NCBI GenBank assembly: GCA_002793015.1
Contig: PFPK01000039.1
Coordinates: 1 to 35,559 of the forward strand
DNA: 35,559 nt
Source of the DNA: Candidatus Magasanikbacteria bacterium CG_4_10_14_0_2_um_filter_37_12
GTDB taxonomy: Bacteria; Patescibacteriota; Patescibacteriia; Magasanikbacterales; UBA922
Direction of reading: 5' to 3'
Below the pieces are notes generated by a model. It worked only from the letters and a program-made list of their open reading frames with translations. It was not told the DNA's origin and did no database searches. Both the position numbers and the translations under genes were made by a program. This document shows, in pieces, positions 17,602 to 26,999 of the stretch. The stretch's first letter is position 1. Each line of letters opens with the position of its first letter.

Positions 17602-18192
17602 TTATTCCGTCACCCTACCGCCATAATCACCAGTTTCAGTATTCACCAAAATTTCTTCACCTTCTTTGATAAATATTGGAGCATAAACTTTGAGACCGTT
17701 ATCCAAAATAATTTCTTTTGTTACATTACCACTGGCTGTATCACCTTTTACCGCCGGCGGAGCTGTAACTACTTTGTATTGTACTTTCTTTGGCAATTCC
17801 ACTGATACAATGCTACCTTCGTGCATAGAGGCAATAACATCCAAACCATCTTTCAAATACTTCCCGTCATCTCCAAGAATATCACTGTGTACTTCCACAG
17901 TCTCATAAGATTCTTTATCCATAAAAGAATAAGTTTCACCAGTCTTGTACAGATATTGCATAGTCTGCCTGCCCACTGGCACAACATCAACTGTTTCTCC
18001 ACTTTTGTAAGTAATTTCTGTACCTTTGGTACCATTAATATCTTTCAATTTAGTCTTAAAAAAAGCTTGCCCTTTACCAGGATTGACAAATTTGAAGTCA
18101 GTTATCACAAAAAGAGTATTATTGTGACGAATTACTGCTCCTTTTCTTATATCGTTTGTTGAGCCCATAAAATAACAATTAACATTTAACAC
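17602..18192 (-). CDS. efp: Translation elongation factor P (likely start MGSTNDIRKG, ~18168)
   Basis: RKGAVIRHNNTLFVITDFKFVNPGKGQAFFKTKLKDINGTKGTE...; PGKG loop lysine; C-terminal GLKVYAPIFIKEGEEILVNTETGDYGGRV. Confidence 0.95.
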   Translation of the reverse strand: MLNVNCYFMGSTNDIRKGAVIRHNNTLFVITDFKFVNPGKGQAFFKTKLKDINGTKGTEITYKSGETVDVVPVGRQTMQYLYKTGETYSFMDKESYETVEVHSDILGDDGKYLKDGLDVIASMHEGSIVSVELPKKVQYKVVTAPPAVKGDTASGNVTKEIILDNGLKVYAPIFIKEGEEILVNTETGDYGGRVTE

Positions 18193-18284
18193 CTAACATT
18201 TAACACATTTGTTTAATGGTAATTGTTAAAGGTAAACTATGCAAACTTATCCTACCATAAGATTTTTTACTTGGCAATTTTCCA

Positions 18285-19295
18285 CTATTCAATAAATAAT
18301 TTACTCATGGGCAAAGTCAAAACATCATCAATTTCATTACAATCACCAAAAACTTGTACCAACCGATCAACCCCAAGGGCAATCCCGGCACATTTCGGCA
18401 TTTTACCCACTGCTTCTATAAATTCCATATCAATATCATAGACATCTTTACCAATTTTTTTTCTTTTCATTTGTTCGTCCTGTAGTCTTTTTAATTGTTC
18501 TTCTGAATTATTCAATTCCGAAAAAGCATTGGCAATCTCCACACCATCGATATACACTTCAAAACGCTTGGCATATCTTGGGTCATCAAGAGAAAGTTTT
18601 GAAAGTGCCGCCATCTGAGCTGGATAATGGTGGATAATAATATTTTTTCCTTTCAACTTTGGTTCAATCTCATCAAGAAAAATTCTATAAAATAATTCTT
18701 CATAACTTGCATCTTTTTCCACATGATATTTTTTCTCCACGCACAGTTCGTACATTTTTTCTCGAGTCAAATAATCATCCAAATCAACACCCAAAATTTT
18801 CTGCCACAAATTTCGCATGTAAACTCTCTCAATCTTTTGAAAATTAAAAATTTCAAATTTCAAATTTGACGCACTTAATTTTTTCACCAAATTTTTAATC
18901 AGCTCATCAAACATGTCCATGACATCAAACATATTAGCATGAATTTGGTACCACTCCACCATTGTAAACTCTGGGTTATGCAATCCTCCAAAACTTTCCT
19001 GATTACGAAAACATTTACAAATGGAAAAAATATTGCCAAAGCCCGCAGACAACATTTTCTTCATCGTATACTCTGGAGAAGTGTGAAGATATCCAAAATA
19101 TTTCTGACCCCTTTCATTTTCTATTTCCACAGACATCGGAGTCAAATTTGGCTCCTGACCTGGATATTTTACAATAAGTGGAGTCTCCACTTCTGTGAAA
19201 TCCTGTGACCAAAAAAACTCTCTGATCAAACGGATAATCTGTGAGCGAATAAGAAGATTTTTCTTGTTTTTGGCGATATGCATGGCTTGACTCAT
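18285..19295 (-). CDS. epmA: EpmA/GenX/PoxA-like EF-P--lysine ligase (truncated LysRS paralog)
   Basis: 336-aa class II aaRS core with no N-terminal OB-fold; CFRNQESFGGLHNPEFTMVEWYQ (motif 2) and CAGIALGVDRL (motif 3, Ala where LysRS has Gly); next to efp. Confidence 0.8.
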   Translation of the reverse strand: MSQAMHIAKNKKNLLIRSQIIRLIREFFWSQDFTEVETPLIVKYPGQEPNLTPMSVEIENERGQKYFGYLHTSPEYTMKKMLSAGFGNIFSICKCFRNQESFGGLHNPEFTMVEWYQIHANMFDVMDMFDELIKNLVKKLSASNLKFEIFNFQKIERVYMRNLWQKILGVDLDDYLTREKMYELCVEKKYHVEKDASYEELFYRIFLDEIEPKLKGKNIIIHHYPAQMAALSKLSLDDPRYAKRFEVYIDGVEIANAFSELNNSEEQLKRLQDEQMKRKKIGKDVYDIDMEFIEAVGKMPKCAGIALGVDRLVQVFGDCNEIDDVLTLPMSKLFIE

Positions 19296-19347
19296 AGACA
19301 GACACTTTAAAACAAAATACCACTTTTTTCAAGTGGCTCACAGTGTG

Positions 19348-19376
19348 TTGACAAAAGCAGTAAATTTTTGTACTAT
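19348..19376 (+). promoter_or_regulatory. Sigma70-type promoter for the tRNA-Gly/tRNA-Pro unit
   Basis: TTGACA-17 nt-TACTAT, 18 nt upstream of the tRNA-Gly 5' end. Confidence 0.65.
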
Positions 19377-19393
19377 TAGCTTCATAGTTTTAG

Positions 19394-19465
19394 GCGGATG
19401 TCGTATAATGGTTATTATCTCGGCCTTCCAAGCCGATGATGCCGGTTCGATTCCGGTCATCCGCT
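19394..19465 (+). tRNA. tRNA-Gly (anticodon TCC)
   Basis: GCGGATG...CATCCGC acceptor; anticodon loop CTTCCAA; T-arm GCCGG-TTCGATT-CCGGT. Confidence 0.92.
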
Positions 19466-19501
19466 CGCATCTTTTCTTTTTAGTCTAGATCAAAAAATTA
19501 T

Positions 19502-19575
19502 CGGAGTGTAGCTCAGTTGGCTAGAGCATCTGGTTTGGGACCAGAGGGTCGAAGGTTCGAGTCCTTTCACTCCGA
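19502..19575 (+). tRNA. tRNA-Pro (anticodon TGG)
   Basis: CGGAGTG...CACTCCG acceptor; anticodon loop TTTGGGA between TCTGG/CCAGA; T-loop TTCGAGT. Confidence 0.92.
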
Positions 19576-19576
19576 C

Positions 19577-19608
19577 AAAAAAAAACTTCCTTAAGGAAGT
19601 TTTTTTTT
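19577..19608 (+). terminator. Rho-independent terminator after tRNA-Pro(TGG)
   Basis: AAAAAAAAACTTCC-TTAA-GGAAGTTTTTTTTT. Confidence 0.85.
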
Positions 19609-19661
19609 ATATTGATAATTTTTTTATCTATGATAACATATAGATACTTTTAAAAAAACAT

Positions 19662-20195
19662 ATGTTTGGAGATGCCGCCATACAGCCACTCGCACTAGAA
19701 GGACTAGACCACATTCTCCCAGAAAAAAAGGAGAGAATTTCTAAATTGGTAAACAATTATATTTTCCAAAGACTTTGCCGTGGATTTGAAATTTACCAAG
19801 AACTCTTGAAAGAAAACAGAGATAACGAAGAGCAACTAAAAAATATAGAAAAACGAATGGCTAAGGTAGGGATAATTTTAACACAATTTACTCTTCAAGA
19901 TATTTTACGTGCCTACCAAGTAAGCGAACAGCTTGAAAAATGTAAGGCAGAATCTTTTTCAATACAACTATTTGCCACCCAGTTAGTTGAGGATGGCACA
20001 GACAAAAAATTATTACATGAATGGACACACAGAGAAGGAGATGAAGTAGCCGACAGACCTACTGTATATTTAAACGAAATTGTTTCGTATACATGGGCTG
20101 TTGAGAACTACGTTACTCTAGACATTGCCCCAGCAAATTTTCCTTCAGATAAAATATTGCCAAAAATATATGAAGGTTTCAAAAAAAATGGCTAG
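19662..20195 (+). CDS. Hypothetical protein
   Basis: 177-aa ORF downstream of the tRNA terminator with codon use consistent with coding; no family recognised. Confidence 0.55.
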   Translation: MFGDAAIQPLALEGLDHILPEKKERISKLVNNYIFQRLCRGFEIYQELLKENRDNEEQLKNIEKRMAKVGIILTQFTLQDILRAYQVSEQLEKCKAESFSIQLFATQLVEDGTDKKLLHEWTHREGDEVADRPTVYLNEIVSYTWAVENYVTLDIAPANFPSDKILPKIYEGFKKNG

Positions 20196-20468
20196 TTTAC
20201 TGCAAAAAACAGAGATGTCAAATGTCAATACAATACAAATGACATCTTGGCTTCTCAACACTAAATTTGAATTAAAAATACGCCAGATATTCTCCAAAAT
20301 TCTTTCTGAAGATTTGCATTTTAGTGATAATTCAAGTTATGCCCCCCACAAGATGCAGCTCTTAGTTTTAACGGAAGATATCTAAAAAAATTTTTATTGA
20401 CTGGACAAAAACCTGAGGTGAGAAGATTAGAAATTTCTAAAAAAAATTTTATCCATAATTTTCAATAA
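20188..20468 (+). pseudogene. Small hypothetical gene apparently frameshifted at a C6 run (20342-20347)
   Basis: Frame 1: MASLLQKTEMSNVNTIQMTSWLLNTKFELKIRQIFSKILSEDLHFSDNSSYAP...; continues more plausibly in another frame from CCA at 20346: PQDAALSFNGRYLKKFLLTGQKPEVRRLEISKKNFIHNFQ* (stop 20466-20468). Confidence 0.4.
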
Positions 20469-20478
20469 AAAATTCAGT

Positions 20479-20502
20479 AAAAAAACTTCCACGGGAGTTT
20501 TT
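20479..20502. terminator. Putative bidirectional terminator between convergent genes
   Basis: AAAAAAACTTCCACGGGAGTTTTT between the 20188-20468 gene (+) and tkt (-). Confidence 0.5.
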
Positions 20503-20518
20503 ATGATATGCACAAAAT

Positions 20519-22429
20519 CTACAAACCCAAAACCAGTTGTTCAATTGAGACAGAATCAATCCCCGCCACCTTATAAAGATCATCCCAAGTTCCCGACAAT
20601 TGATATTCCTCCACCCCAATCATTTCAAACTTCTCCACATCAACATTTTCTTTCATCAAAAATCTACTAAGCTGACCACCAAGACCAGACAAAGTATTGT
20701 GATCTTCCACAGTCACAACTTTTTTTGTTTTTTTAATAGAATCAAGCAACGTTTCGTCAAACTGCTTAATCGAACTGGCAATAACAACTTCAGCAGAAAT
20801 CCCTTTCTCTTTCAAAACATCTGTAGCCTTTGCCACCTCTGAAACCACTGCACCAGTAGCAACTATGGTTATATCATCACCTGTCCTAAAAATATCTGTA
20901 CGCCCATAATAGTATTCATAATCTTTATCAAAAAATATTGAACCATCTTCTTTTGTTAGCACTGGTACTTTGTGTCGTCCCATCCGAACATAACAGTTGC
21001 CATAATGTGAAGCAACATAACGAATAATTCGATCACAATGATTAGGATCAGCTGGTTCCATCTGAATTGTATTAAAAAACCCAAGAAATGAACCTGAGTC
21101 ATCAATCGCTTGATGAGTTGAACCATCTTCTCCGACCGATAGACCACAATGGGTGGCAACCATTTTTACATTAGCGTTATTGAGATCATTGACTCGTGCC
21201 TGATCTTTGGCACGGCTGGACATGAAGGCTCCAAATGTTGAACAAAATGGAATTATCCCAGAAAAACTTAAACCCCCAGAACACGATACCATCTGTTGCT
21301 CGGCAATTCCACATTCTATATGACGTTCCGGAAATTCAGCACCCAATTTACTTGTCATAACCGAACCAGCGACGTCTGCAGTGAGAGCAACAACATTATG
21401 ATTAAGTTTTGCCAAATCCAAAAGTGCATTGCCATATGCACTCCGACAGTCAGTCAATTTATCAGCCGAATATTCAATCGGCTCTCCAATATTTACCTCT
21501 ATTTTACTATCAACTTTTTCAAATACTGGTTTATCTGGCGTCCACTTGATCAAATTTTTTACAAAATCATTAATCATCAATCTCTGGTCACTAATCAATT
21601 CTAAGTTTTTCATTGCTTCCACAATCTGTTCTTCCGACGCCGCCTTTCCATGCCAAGTTGCTTTATACTCTGCCCCCTCACTTTCCATAAAATCAACACC
21701 TTTGCCCATGATAGTATGGCCAAGTAGCAACACAGGTTTGTCTTTGACGTTATAAGCTTTCTCAAGTGTGCTCCACATATTTTCAAAATCATGGCCACCC
21801 ACCTCAATCACTTCCCAACCGCCTGCTTGGAAAATAGCCTTAGGATCATACGGCATTATTTTATCCAAACTGCCAGACAACTGGACTTCGTTGTAATCCA
21901 TGAAGACAATAAAATTGTCTAATTTATATTTAGCCGAAAAATTCATCATCTCATACACTTGCCCTTCTTCACTCTCGCCATCCCCGACCAATGCAAAAAC
22001 TTTTTCGTTTTCTTTTTTCAATTTTTTGGCCAAAGCAAAACCACTTGCTGCACTTACCCCACAACCAAGAGGGCCAGTCCCATACCAAACCCCTGGCACA
22101 TGACGAGTGACATGGCCTTCATATGACTGACCAATCTTTCGAAATCCCGCTACAACTTCTTGTTTATCTATATAACCCATTTCCGCCAGTACGCCATACA
22201 CTGCCGGAGAAATATGACCATTGGAAATTATCACAGGTTCACCAGTTTGGGAAATGATAAAAGTGTATAACAAAGTCAAATAATCAATGCACGACAAAGA
22301 ACCACCAGGGTGTCCACTTTGCACATTGGTCGTCATTTGTAGAATAGATGCTCGGCAAGACGTAGCAAAACTTTGTAAAAATGATAATTGTTCTGCATTT
22401 AATTTTTCTCCAAGTTCAGGAAGTTTCAT
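20519..22429 (-). CDS. tkt: Transketolase
   Basis: GHPGGSLSCIDYLTLLY, VGDGESEEGQVYEMMNFSAKYKLDNFIVFMDYNEVQ (TPP motif), ECGIAEQQMVSCSGGLSFSG. Confidence 0.93.
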   Translation of the reverse strand: MKLPELGEKLNAEQLSFLQSFATSCRASILQMTTNVQSGHPGGSLSCIDYLTLLYTFIISQTGEPVIISNGHISPAVYGVLAEMGYIDKQEVVAGFRKIGQSYEGHVTRHVPGVWYGTGPLGCGVSAASGFALAKKLKKENEKVFALVGDGESEEGQVYEMMNFSAKYKLDNFIVFMDYNEVQLSGSLDKIMPYDPKAIFQAGGWEVIEVGGHDFENMWSTLEKAYNVKDKPVLLLGHTIMGKGVDFMESEGAEYKATWHGKAASEEQIVEAMKNLELISDQRLMINDFVKNLIKWTPDKPVFEKVDSKIEVNIGEPIEYSADKLTDCRSAYGNALLDLAKLNHNVVALTADVAGSVMTSKLGAEFPERHIECGIAEQQMVSCSGGLSFSGIIPFCSTFGAFMSSRAKDQARVNDLNNANVKMVATHCGLSVGEDGSTHQAIDDSGSFLGFFNTIQMEPADPNHCDRIIRYVASHYGNCYVRMGRHKVPVLTKEDGSIFFDKDYEYYYGRTDIFRTGDDITIVATGAVVSEVAKATDVLKEKGISAEVVIASSIKQFDETLLDSIKKTKKVVTVEDHNTLSGLGGQLSRFLMKENVDVEKFEMIGVEEYQLSGTWDDLYKVAGIDSVSIEQLVLGL

Positions 22430-22452
22430 AGATTCGTGTTATATGTTACCAG

Positions 22453-23328
22453 TTACCCCGCCAAAACCCCATTCCAATCATCCGCAAATTGTTGCAAACC
22501 AACATCTGTCAATTCGTGTGTAATATCAAAACTTCTCCAGTCAGCCGATAAATCCAAATCTTCATAAGAAATTTCTGCCAAACCACTGGTATCTTTTGGT
22601 TCAAGTCCAGAAGTAGAAAATGGCATGCCACTCTCCACCCACGGAGAGACATCGTCATAAGGGATAGTGATGATATCCATTCCCTTTTCAATAACATGAG
22701 CGATGTCATAAACACTATGTACGCTGGCAGCCAAGATTTCCACTGGACTCTCTAAAGCATGGAACATTTTTTGAATATTGAGAAGCAGATCAAAACCATT
22801 TTGTCCTATTTTGTCGAGCCTGCTGATGAATGGTGAAAGGAAAACTTGACCAGGCTTGGCATCACGAGTTGCCATGTACACAGCAGCCCCTTGTGCTTGT
22901 GAAAAACACAGTGTCATATTCACTCGTATTCCTTCTGCAATCAATTTTCCTGCCGTCTCAAGACCAGCTGGAATAATTGGTAATTTGATGTGTGCATTTG
23001 GAATCCACTGATTCATCTCGTGAGCTTGAGTAAGTAAATCTTCAGCAGTAGAATTTTTGTCAGCATAAACTTCTATCGAGACCGAACCGTTCGGTACCAA
23101 AGCACTAATTTCATTAGCCAAAATTTTGTATTTCCCCAATAATTCTTCTTTGGTAAATTTGTGACCTTCCTCAATCATTTTCTTCACTTCTGGATTACTC
23201 TTGATAAAATATGTCGGGTTGGTGGTCTGTCCATCAAGAAACCCAAGTTTATTTAGAATAATTTTGGTGTGTTCTGCACTACCACTATCGAGAAATATTT
23301 TGGTTTTTAGGTTGGCTGATCTTTGCAT
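22453..23328 (-). CDS. tal: Transaldolase-like protein (ORF opens at 23400; start taken at MQRSANLKTKIFLDSG)
   Basis: KIFLDSGSAEHTKIILNKLGFLDGQTTNPTYF, IPNAHIKLPIIPAGLETAGKLIAEGIRVNMTLCFSQAQ, FLSPFISRLDKIGQNG. Confidence 0.88.
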   Translation of the reverse strand: MQRSANLKTKIFLDSGSAEHTKIILNKLGFLDGQTTNPTYFIKSNPEVKKMIEEGHKFTKEELLGKYKILANEISALVPNGSVSIEVYADKNSTAEDLLTQAHEMNQWIPNAHIKLPIIPAGLETAGKLIAEGIRVNMTLCFSQAQGAAVYMATRDAKPGQVFLSPFISRLDKIGQNGFDLLLNIQKMFHALESPVEILAASVHSVYDIAHVIEKGMDIITIPYDDVSPWVESGMPFSTSGLEPKDTSGLAEISYEDLDLSADWRSFDITHELTDVGLQQFADDWNGVLAG

Positions 23329-23484
23329 AAGAATATATCGATTAATTGAAGTGATTATATCATATATAATTTGGAGGGCTTTGGCAATTGACAAAATCAT
23401 CTAGCCTAAGATGATTTTTTGTTCTCAAAATTTCTATAAGTCTTCATTCATAAGATATTATTAGAGATATGTCATCACAAATTT

Positions 23485-24849
23485 TTACTTAATCCAAACA
23501 GTCTTCACATTACAAAACGCCCGAATGCCATAAGCTCCAAGCTCACGCCCAACACCAGAGCGTTTTATTCCACCAGTCGGAAGTCGTGGGTCGGTTTTAA
23601 CTACTCCATTGACAAACACCGAGCCTGCTTCCAGTCTGGGAATAATCTCTTTGGCGAGATTTATATCTTGTGTATACAGACTGGCATTTAATCCAAACAG
23701 AGAATCGTTGGCCAAAGCTACTGCCTCATCTGTCGAATCAAAAGGCATCACCGTTGCCACAGGCCCAAAAGTTTCTTCTTTCCAAGCAGGCATATGAAGT
23801 GTGACATCAGAAAGAATTGTTGGTGTAAAAAAGAACCCATCTTTCTTAAGTCGATTCCCTCCAGTCAAAACTGTTGCTCCCATTTTTATTGAAGCATCCA
23901 CTTGTTTTATAATATCAAGAAAACCTTGTTCGCTCGACATCGGTCCCATCTGTGTCTTTTCGTCCATCGGATCACCAACTATATAGCCTTCAAACATATG
24001 CTTCAGACGATCACAAAACTCTTCATATCGAGAAAGATGCACCAAAAATCTTTTTGCAGAAAGACATACCTGCCCGGCATTCAATAGCCGAGAAATCTTT
24101 GCTTGTTCACAAGCAAATTCTACATCAGCATCTTCGAGCACGATAAACGGATCACTGCCACCAAGCTCCATCACGACTGGCTTGACCTCTGCACCTGCAA
24201 TCCCGGCCACAGTTGATCCTGCTTTTTCACTACCTGTCAAGGAGACTCCTTTTACACGTGGGTCACGCAAAATATCTTCTACATCTCCAGAACCAATGAG
24301 AAGCGTTTGAAATATTCCTTCAGGAAATCCAGCTTGTCGAAAAATGTCTTCACAAACCAACGCACATTGTGGGACATTAGAGGCATGTTTGAGTAGGACG
24401 GTATTTCCTGCCATAATTACCGGCACAGCCATCCGAAAAACTTGCCACAATGGAAAGTTCCATGGCATAACGAGAAGAATTACACCAAGTGGTTCGTACT
24501 GCACATAACTTTCACTTGCTTCCGTTTCAATATTTTCTGATTGTAAATATTTTTCTCCGTGTTCAGCATAATGTTCAAAGTTCCAAGCACATTTTTCTAC
24601 TTCTGAAATTGCTTGCAAGATTGGCTTACCCATTTCTCGTGTCATTATTTCTCCGTATTTCCTAGCGTTTTCTCTCATTTCTTTTGCAGCAGACATCAGT
24701 AACCTAGCCCGTTCTACAAAAGATGTTTTTTTCCAAGATGAAAAAGCTTCGTCAGCTTTCACAAGTTTTTGTTCAATTTGTTCTGACGTCAAACTTTCAA
24801 AAGTTTTTTCTATCTGGCCTGTTGCCGGATTGAGAGATTGAATAGACAT
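23485..24849 (-). CDS. NAD(P)-dependent aldehyde dehydrogenase, succinate-semialdehyde dehydrogenase type
   Basis: VMPWNFPLWQVFRMAVPVIMAGNTVLLKHA, SLTGSEKAGSTVAG, VMELGGSDPFIVLEDAD, NAGQVCLSAKRF (catalytic Cys), EETFGPVATVMPF. Confidence 0.88.
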   Translation of the reverse strand: MSIQSLNPATGQIEKTFESLTSEQIEQKLVKADEAFSSWKKTSFVERARLLMSAAKEMRENARKYGEIMTREMGKPILQAISEVEKCAWNFEHYAEHGEKYLQSENIETEASESYVQYEPLGVILLVMPWNFPLWQVFRMAVPVIMAGNTVLLKHASNVPQCALVCEDIFRQAGFPEGIFQTLLIGSGDVEDILRDPRVKGVSLTGSEKAGSTVAGIAGAEVKPVVMELGGSDPFIVLEDADVEFACEQAKISRLLNAGQVCLSAKRFLVHLSRYEEFCDRLKHMFEGYIVGDPMDEKTQMGPMSSEQGFLDIIKQVDASIKMGATVLTGGNRLKKDGFFFTPTILSDVTLHMPAWKEETFGPVATVMPFDSTDEAVALANDSLFGLNASLYTQDINLAKEIIPRLEAGSVFVNGVVKTDPRLPTGGIKRSGVGRELGAYGIRAFCNVKTVWIK

Positions 24850-24894
24850 ATTTTTGATATCTTAAAAAGTTAATAATTCCTTTGAAATCAATGT

Positions 24895-26586
24895 TTACAA
24901 CAACTCACAATCAATCCCCGCCAACTCCTCCGTCAACACCCTTACATTCTCGGAATAATCTATCGGCACTTCAATCACATGTACTGCAGGTTCCGCCAAA
25001 CATTTTTGTAATAACTTTTTCAAATGATCTGTCGACTGAACCAGATACCCTTTGGCACCATAGCTCTCAGCATACTTTACAAAATCTGGATTACCAAATT
25101 CCAAACCAAAATTCTCAAAGCCCGCACCCTCTTGTTTCCATTTAATCATACCATAGCCATTGTCGTTTAAGATCAGCACAACAATATGCAGTTTTTCTCG
25201 AATGGCCGTTTCCAAATCTTGAGAATTCATCATAAAGCCACCGTCACCACATACAGCCAATACTTTACGATCTGGATATGCATATTTTGCTCCCATAGCA
25301 GACGGTAGACCAGCCCCCATTGTTGCGAGTGCATTATCCAAAAGAAGTGTATTGCGATGCCGAGTCTGATACTGGCGGGCAAACCAAATTTTATACATAC
25401 CGTTGTCCAAAGTTACTATCCCGTCATCAGGCATGACTTCTCTCACCAAAGAAACAATTCGCTGGGGGATGATAGGAAAACGATTGTCTTCAACAAACTC
25501 GACAATATGTTTGGCAATCTTTTCTTTTACTTTCATAAAATAATCAAACTGCCAATATTGCGTTGGAATTCCACCTTGTGAGCTGTCTTCAACACTACCA
25601 AATCTTTGTGTCAGCATCTCTTTCATCTGCCACAAAGTATTGCCAATATCCCCGATCACTTCCCATTGAGGAAAATATACATTATCAACTGTGGCAGATA
25701 AATAATTGATATGGATCACTTTCGTTCCACCATGTGTCATAAAGAAAGGAGGTTTTTCAATCACATCATGACCAACATTGATAATCAAATCAGCTTTAGC
25801 AATAGCACAATGCAAATAGTCCGTCGAAGACAATGCCGCACAACCAAGATAAAGAGGATGGCGTTCGTCTACCACACCGTTACCCATCTGAGTGGTAAAA
25901 AAAGGAATACCAGTAGAATTGATAAAATCCGTCAACATATTAGATACCAACCGACGATTAGCCCCTGCGCCAATTAGGATTAATGGCTGCTTGGCCGACA
26001 AAATCATTTCTACAGCCTTCACCACAGCCTTTTCGTCCGCTGCAGGACGTCGAATTTGGTTAATTGGAAAAACAAAAATATCATCCGATACTTCCTCAAC
26101 CGCCACATCTTCTGGTAACTCAATATGTACTGCTCCGGGGCGCTCTTCCATGGCTGTACGAAATGATTCTCGCACCCTGGCCGGAATATTTTTGGCACTT
26201 ACGATTTGTGTGGTGTACTTAGTTATCGGTTTCATCATGTTGACAATATCAATAATTTGAAAATGTCCCTGTTTACTGCTCTTGATTGGTTTTTGGCCAG
26301 TGATCATGAGCATTGGCATACCACCAAGAGTGGCATAAGCTGCGGCGGTAACCAAGTTTGTAGCCCCCGGACCAAGCGTCGACAAACACACTCCTGGCCT
26401 ACCGGTCAAACGCCCATAAGTAGCTGCCATAAACCCAGCCACTTGTTCATGACGAGTGACCACTAATTTTATTTTTGAATTTCTAATTGATTCCACAAAA
26501 TCAAGATTTTCTTCTCCTGGTACGCCAAAAATATATTCTACCCCTTCATTTTCCAATGTTTTAACGAATAAATCAGATGCTTTCAT
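24895..26586 (-). CDS. TPP-dependent decarboxylase of the acetolactate synthase large-subunit family (possible 2-oxoglutarate decarboxylase)
   Basis: FVKTLENEGVEYIFGVPGEENLDFVESI (catalytic Glu region RHEQVAGFMAATYGRLTG), GDGGFMMNSQDLETAIREKLHIVVLILNDNGYGMIKW TPP motif; adjacent SSADH. Confidence 0.85.
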   Translation of the reverse strand: MKASDLFVKTLENEGVEYIFGVPGEENLDFVESIRNSKIKLVVTRHEQVAGFMAATYGRLTGRPGVCLSTLGPGATNLVTAAAYATLGGMPMLMITGQKPIKSSKQGHFQIIDIVNMMKPITKYTTQIVSAKNIPARVRESFRTAMEERPGAVHIELPEDVAVEEVSDDIFVFPINQIRRPAADEKAVVKAVEMILSAKQPLILIGAGANRRLVSNMLTDFINSTGIPFFTTQMGNGVVDERHPLYLGCAALSSTDYLHCAIAKADLIINVGHDVIEKPPFFMTHGGTKVIHINYLSATVDNVYFPQWEVIGDIGNTLWQMKEMLTQRFGSVEDSSQGGIPTQYWQFDYFMKVKEKIAKHIVEFVEDNRFPIIPQRIVSLVREVMPDDGIVTLDNGMYKIWFARQYQTRHRNTLLLDNALATMGAGLPSAMGAKYAYPDRKVLAVCGDGGFMMNSQDLETAIREKLHIVVLILNDNGYGMIKWKQEGAGFENFGLEFGNPDFVKYAESYGAKGYLVQSTDHLKKLLQKCLAEPAVHVIEVPIDYSENVRVLTEELAGIDCELL

Positions 26587-26779
26587 ATAAAAAAATAAAT
26601 ATTACGATTTTATCATTGTAGCATTTTCAAATATCATTCACAACAGAGGATAAATAACGACTAAATCACCAATTCTAACTTCACTGCAACCTAGAAAAAT
26701 ACCCACATAATCCATAATCAAGATTTACTTCACTTTGTTGCGTGTTATATAAAAAAAAGTATACACAATCGTATACAAC

Positions 26780-26999
26780 TGTGGATAAATCTGTGTGAAA
26801 CCAGCCAAAACAGTGCAAAACTACCAATTTTCTCAATCAAACCTCAACAGCTTCAGCTTCCAATCAGACTGTCTTGTCCAAAAATATCTATATTCACAAA
26901 CTTTTCCACCACTTTATACCCACCAAACAGCTCAATTTGTATAAATTACTCTATACATTGTGGATAAACATGTGCAAAAGTACCCCATATTGTGGATAA
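26780..26999 (+). promoter_or_regulatory. Cluster of three perfect DnaA boxes (TGTGGATAA at 26780-26788, 26959-26967, 26991-26999) in an AT-rich ~1 kb intergenic region
   Basis: Exact matches to TTATCCACA (reverse complement), all the same orientation; flanking genes diverge. Confidence 0.7.

Noticed and set aside
17424-17669. ORF MCHTKHNRQTMAQLVARRAGGPEAAGSSPASLTIK
   Set aside because: It translates through tRNA-Pro(GGG); the conserved-looking peptide is a tRNA artefact.
18285-19295. Housekeeping lysyl-tRNA synthetase
   Set aside because: Lacks the N-terminal OB anticodon-binding domain, has EpmA-like motif 3 and sits next to efp; still needs a genome check for a full-length lysS.
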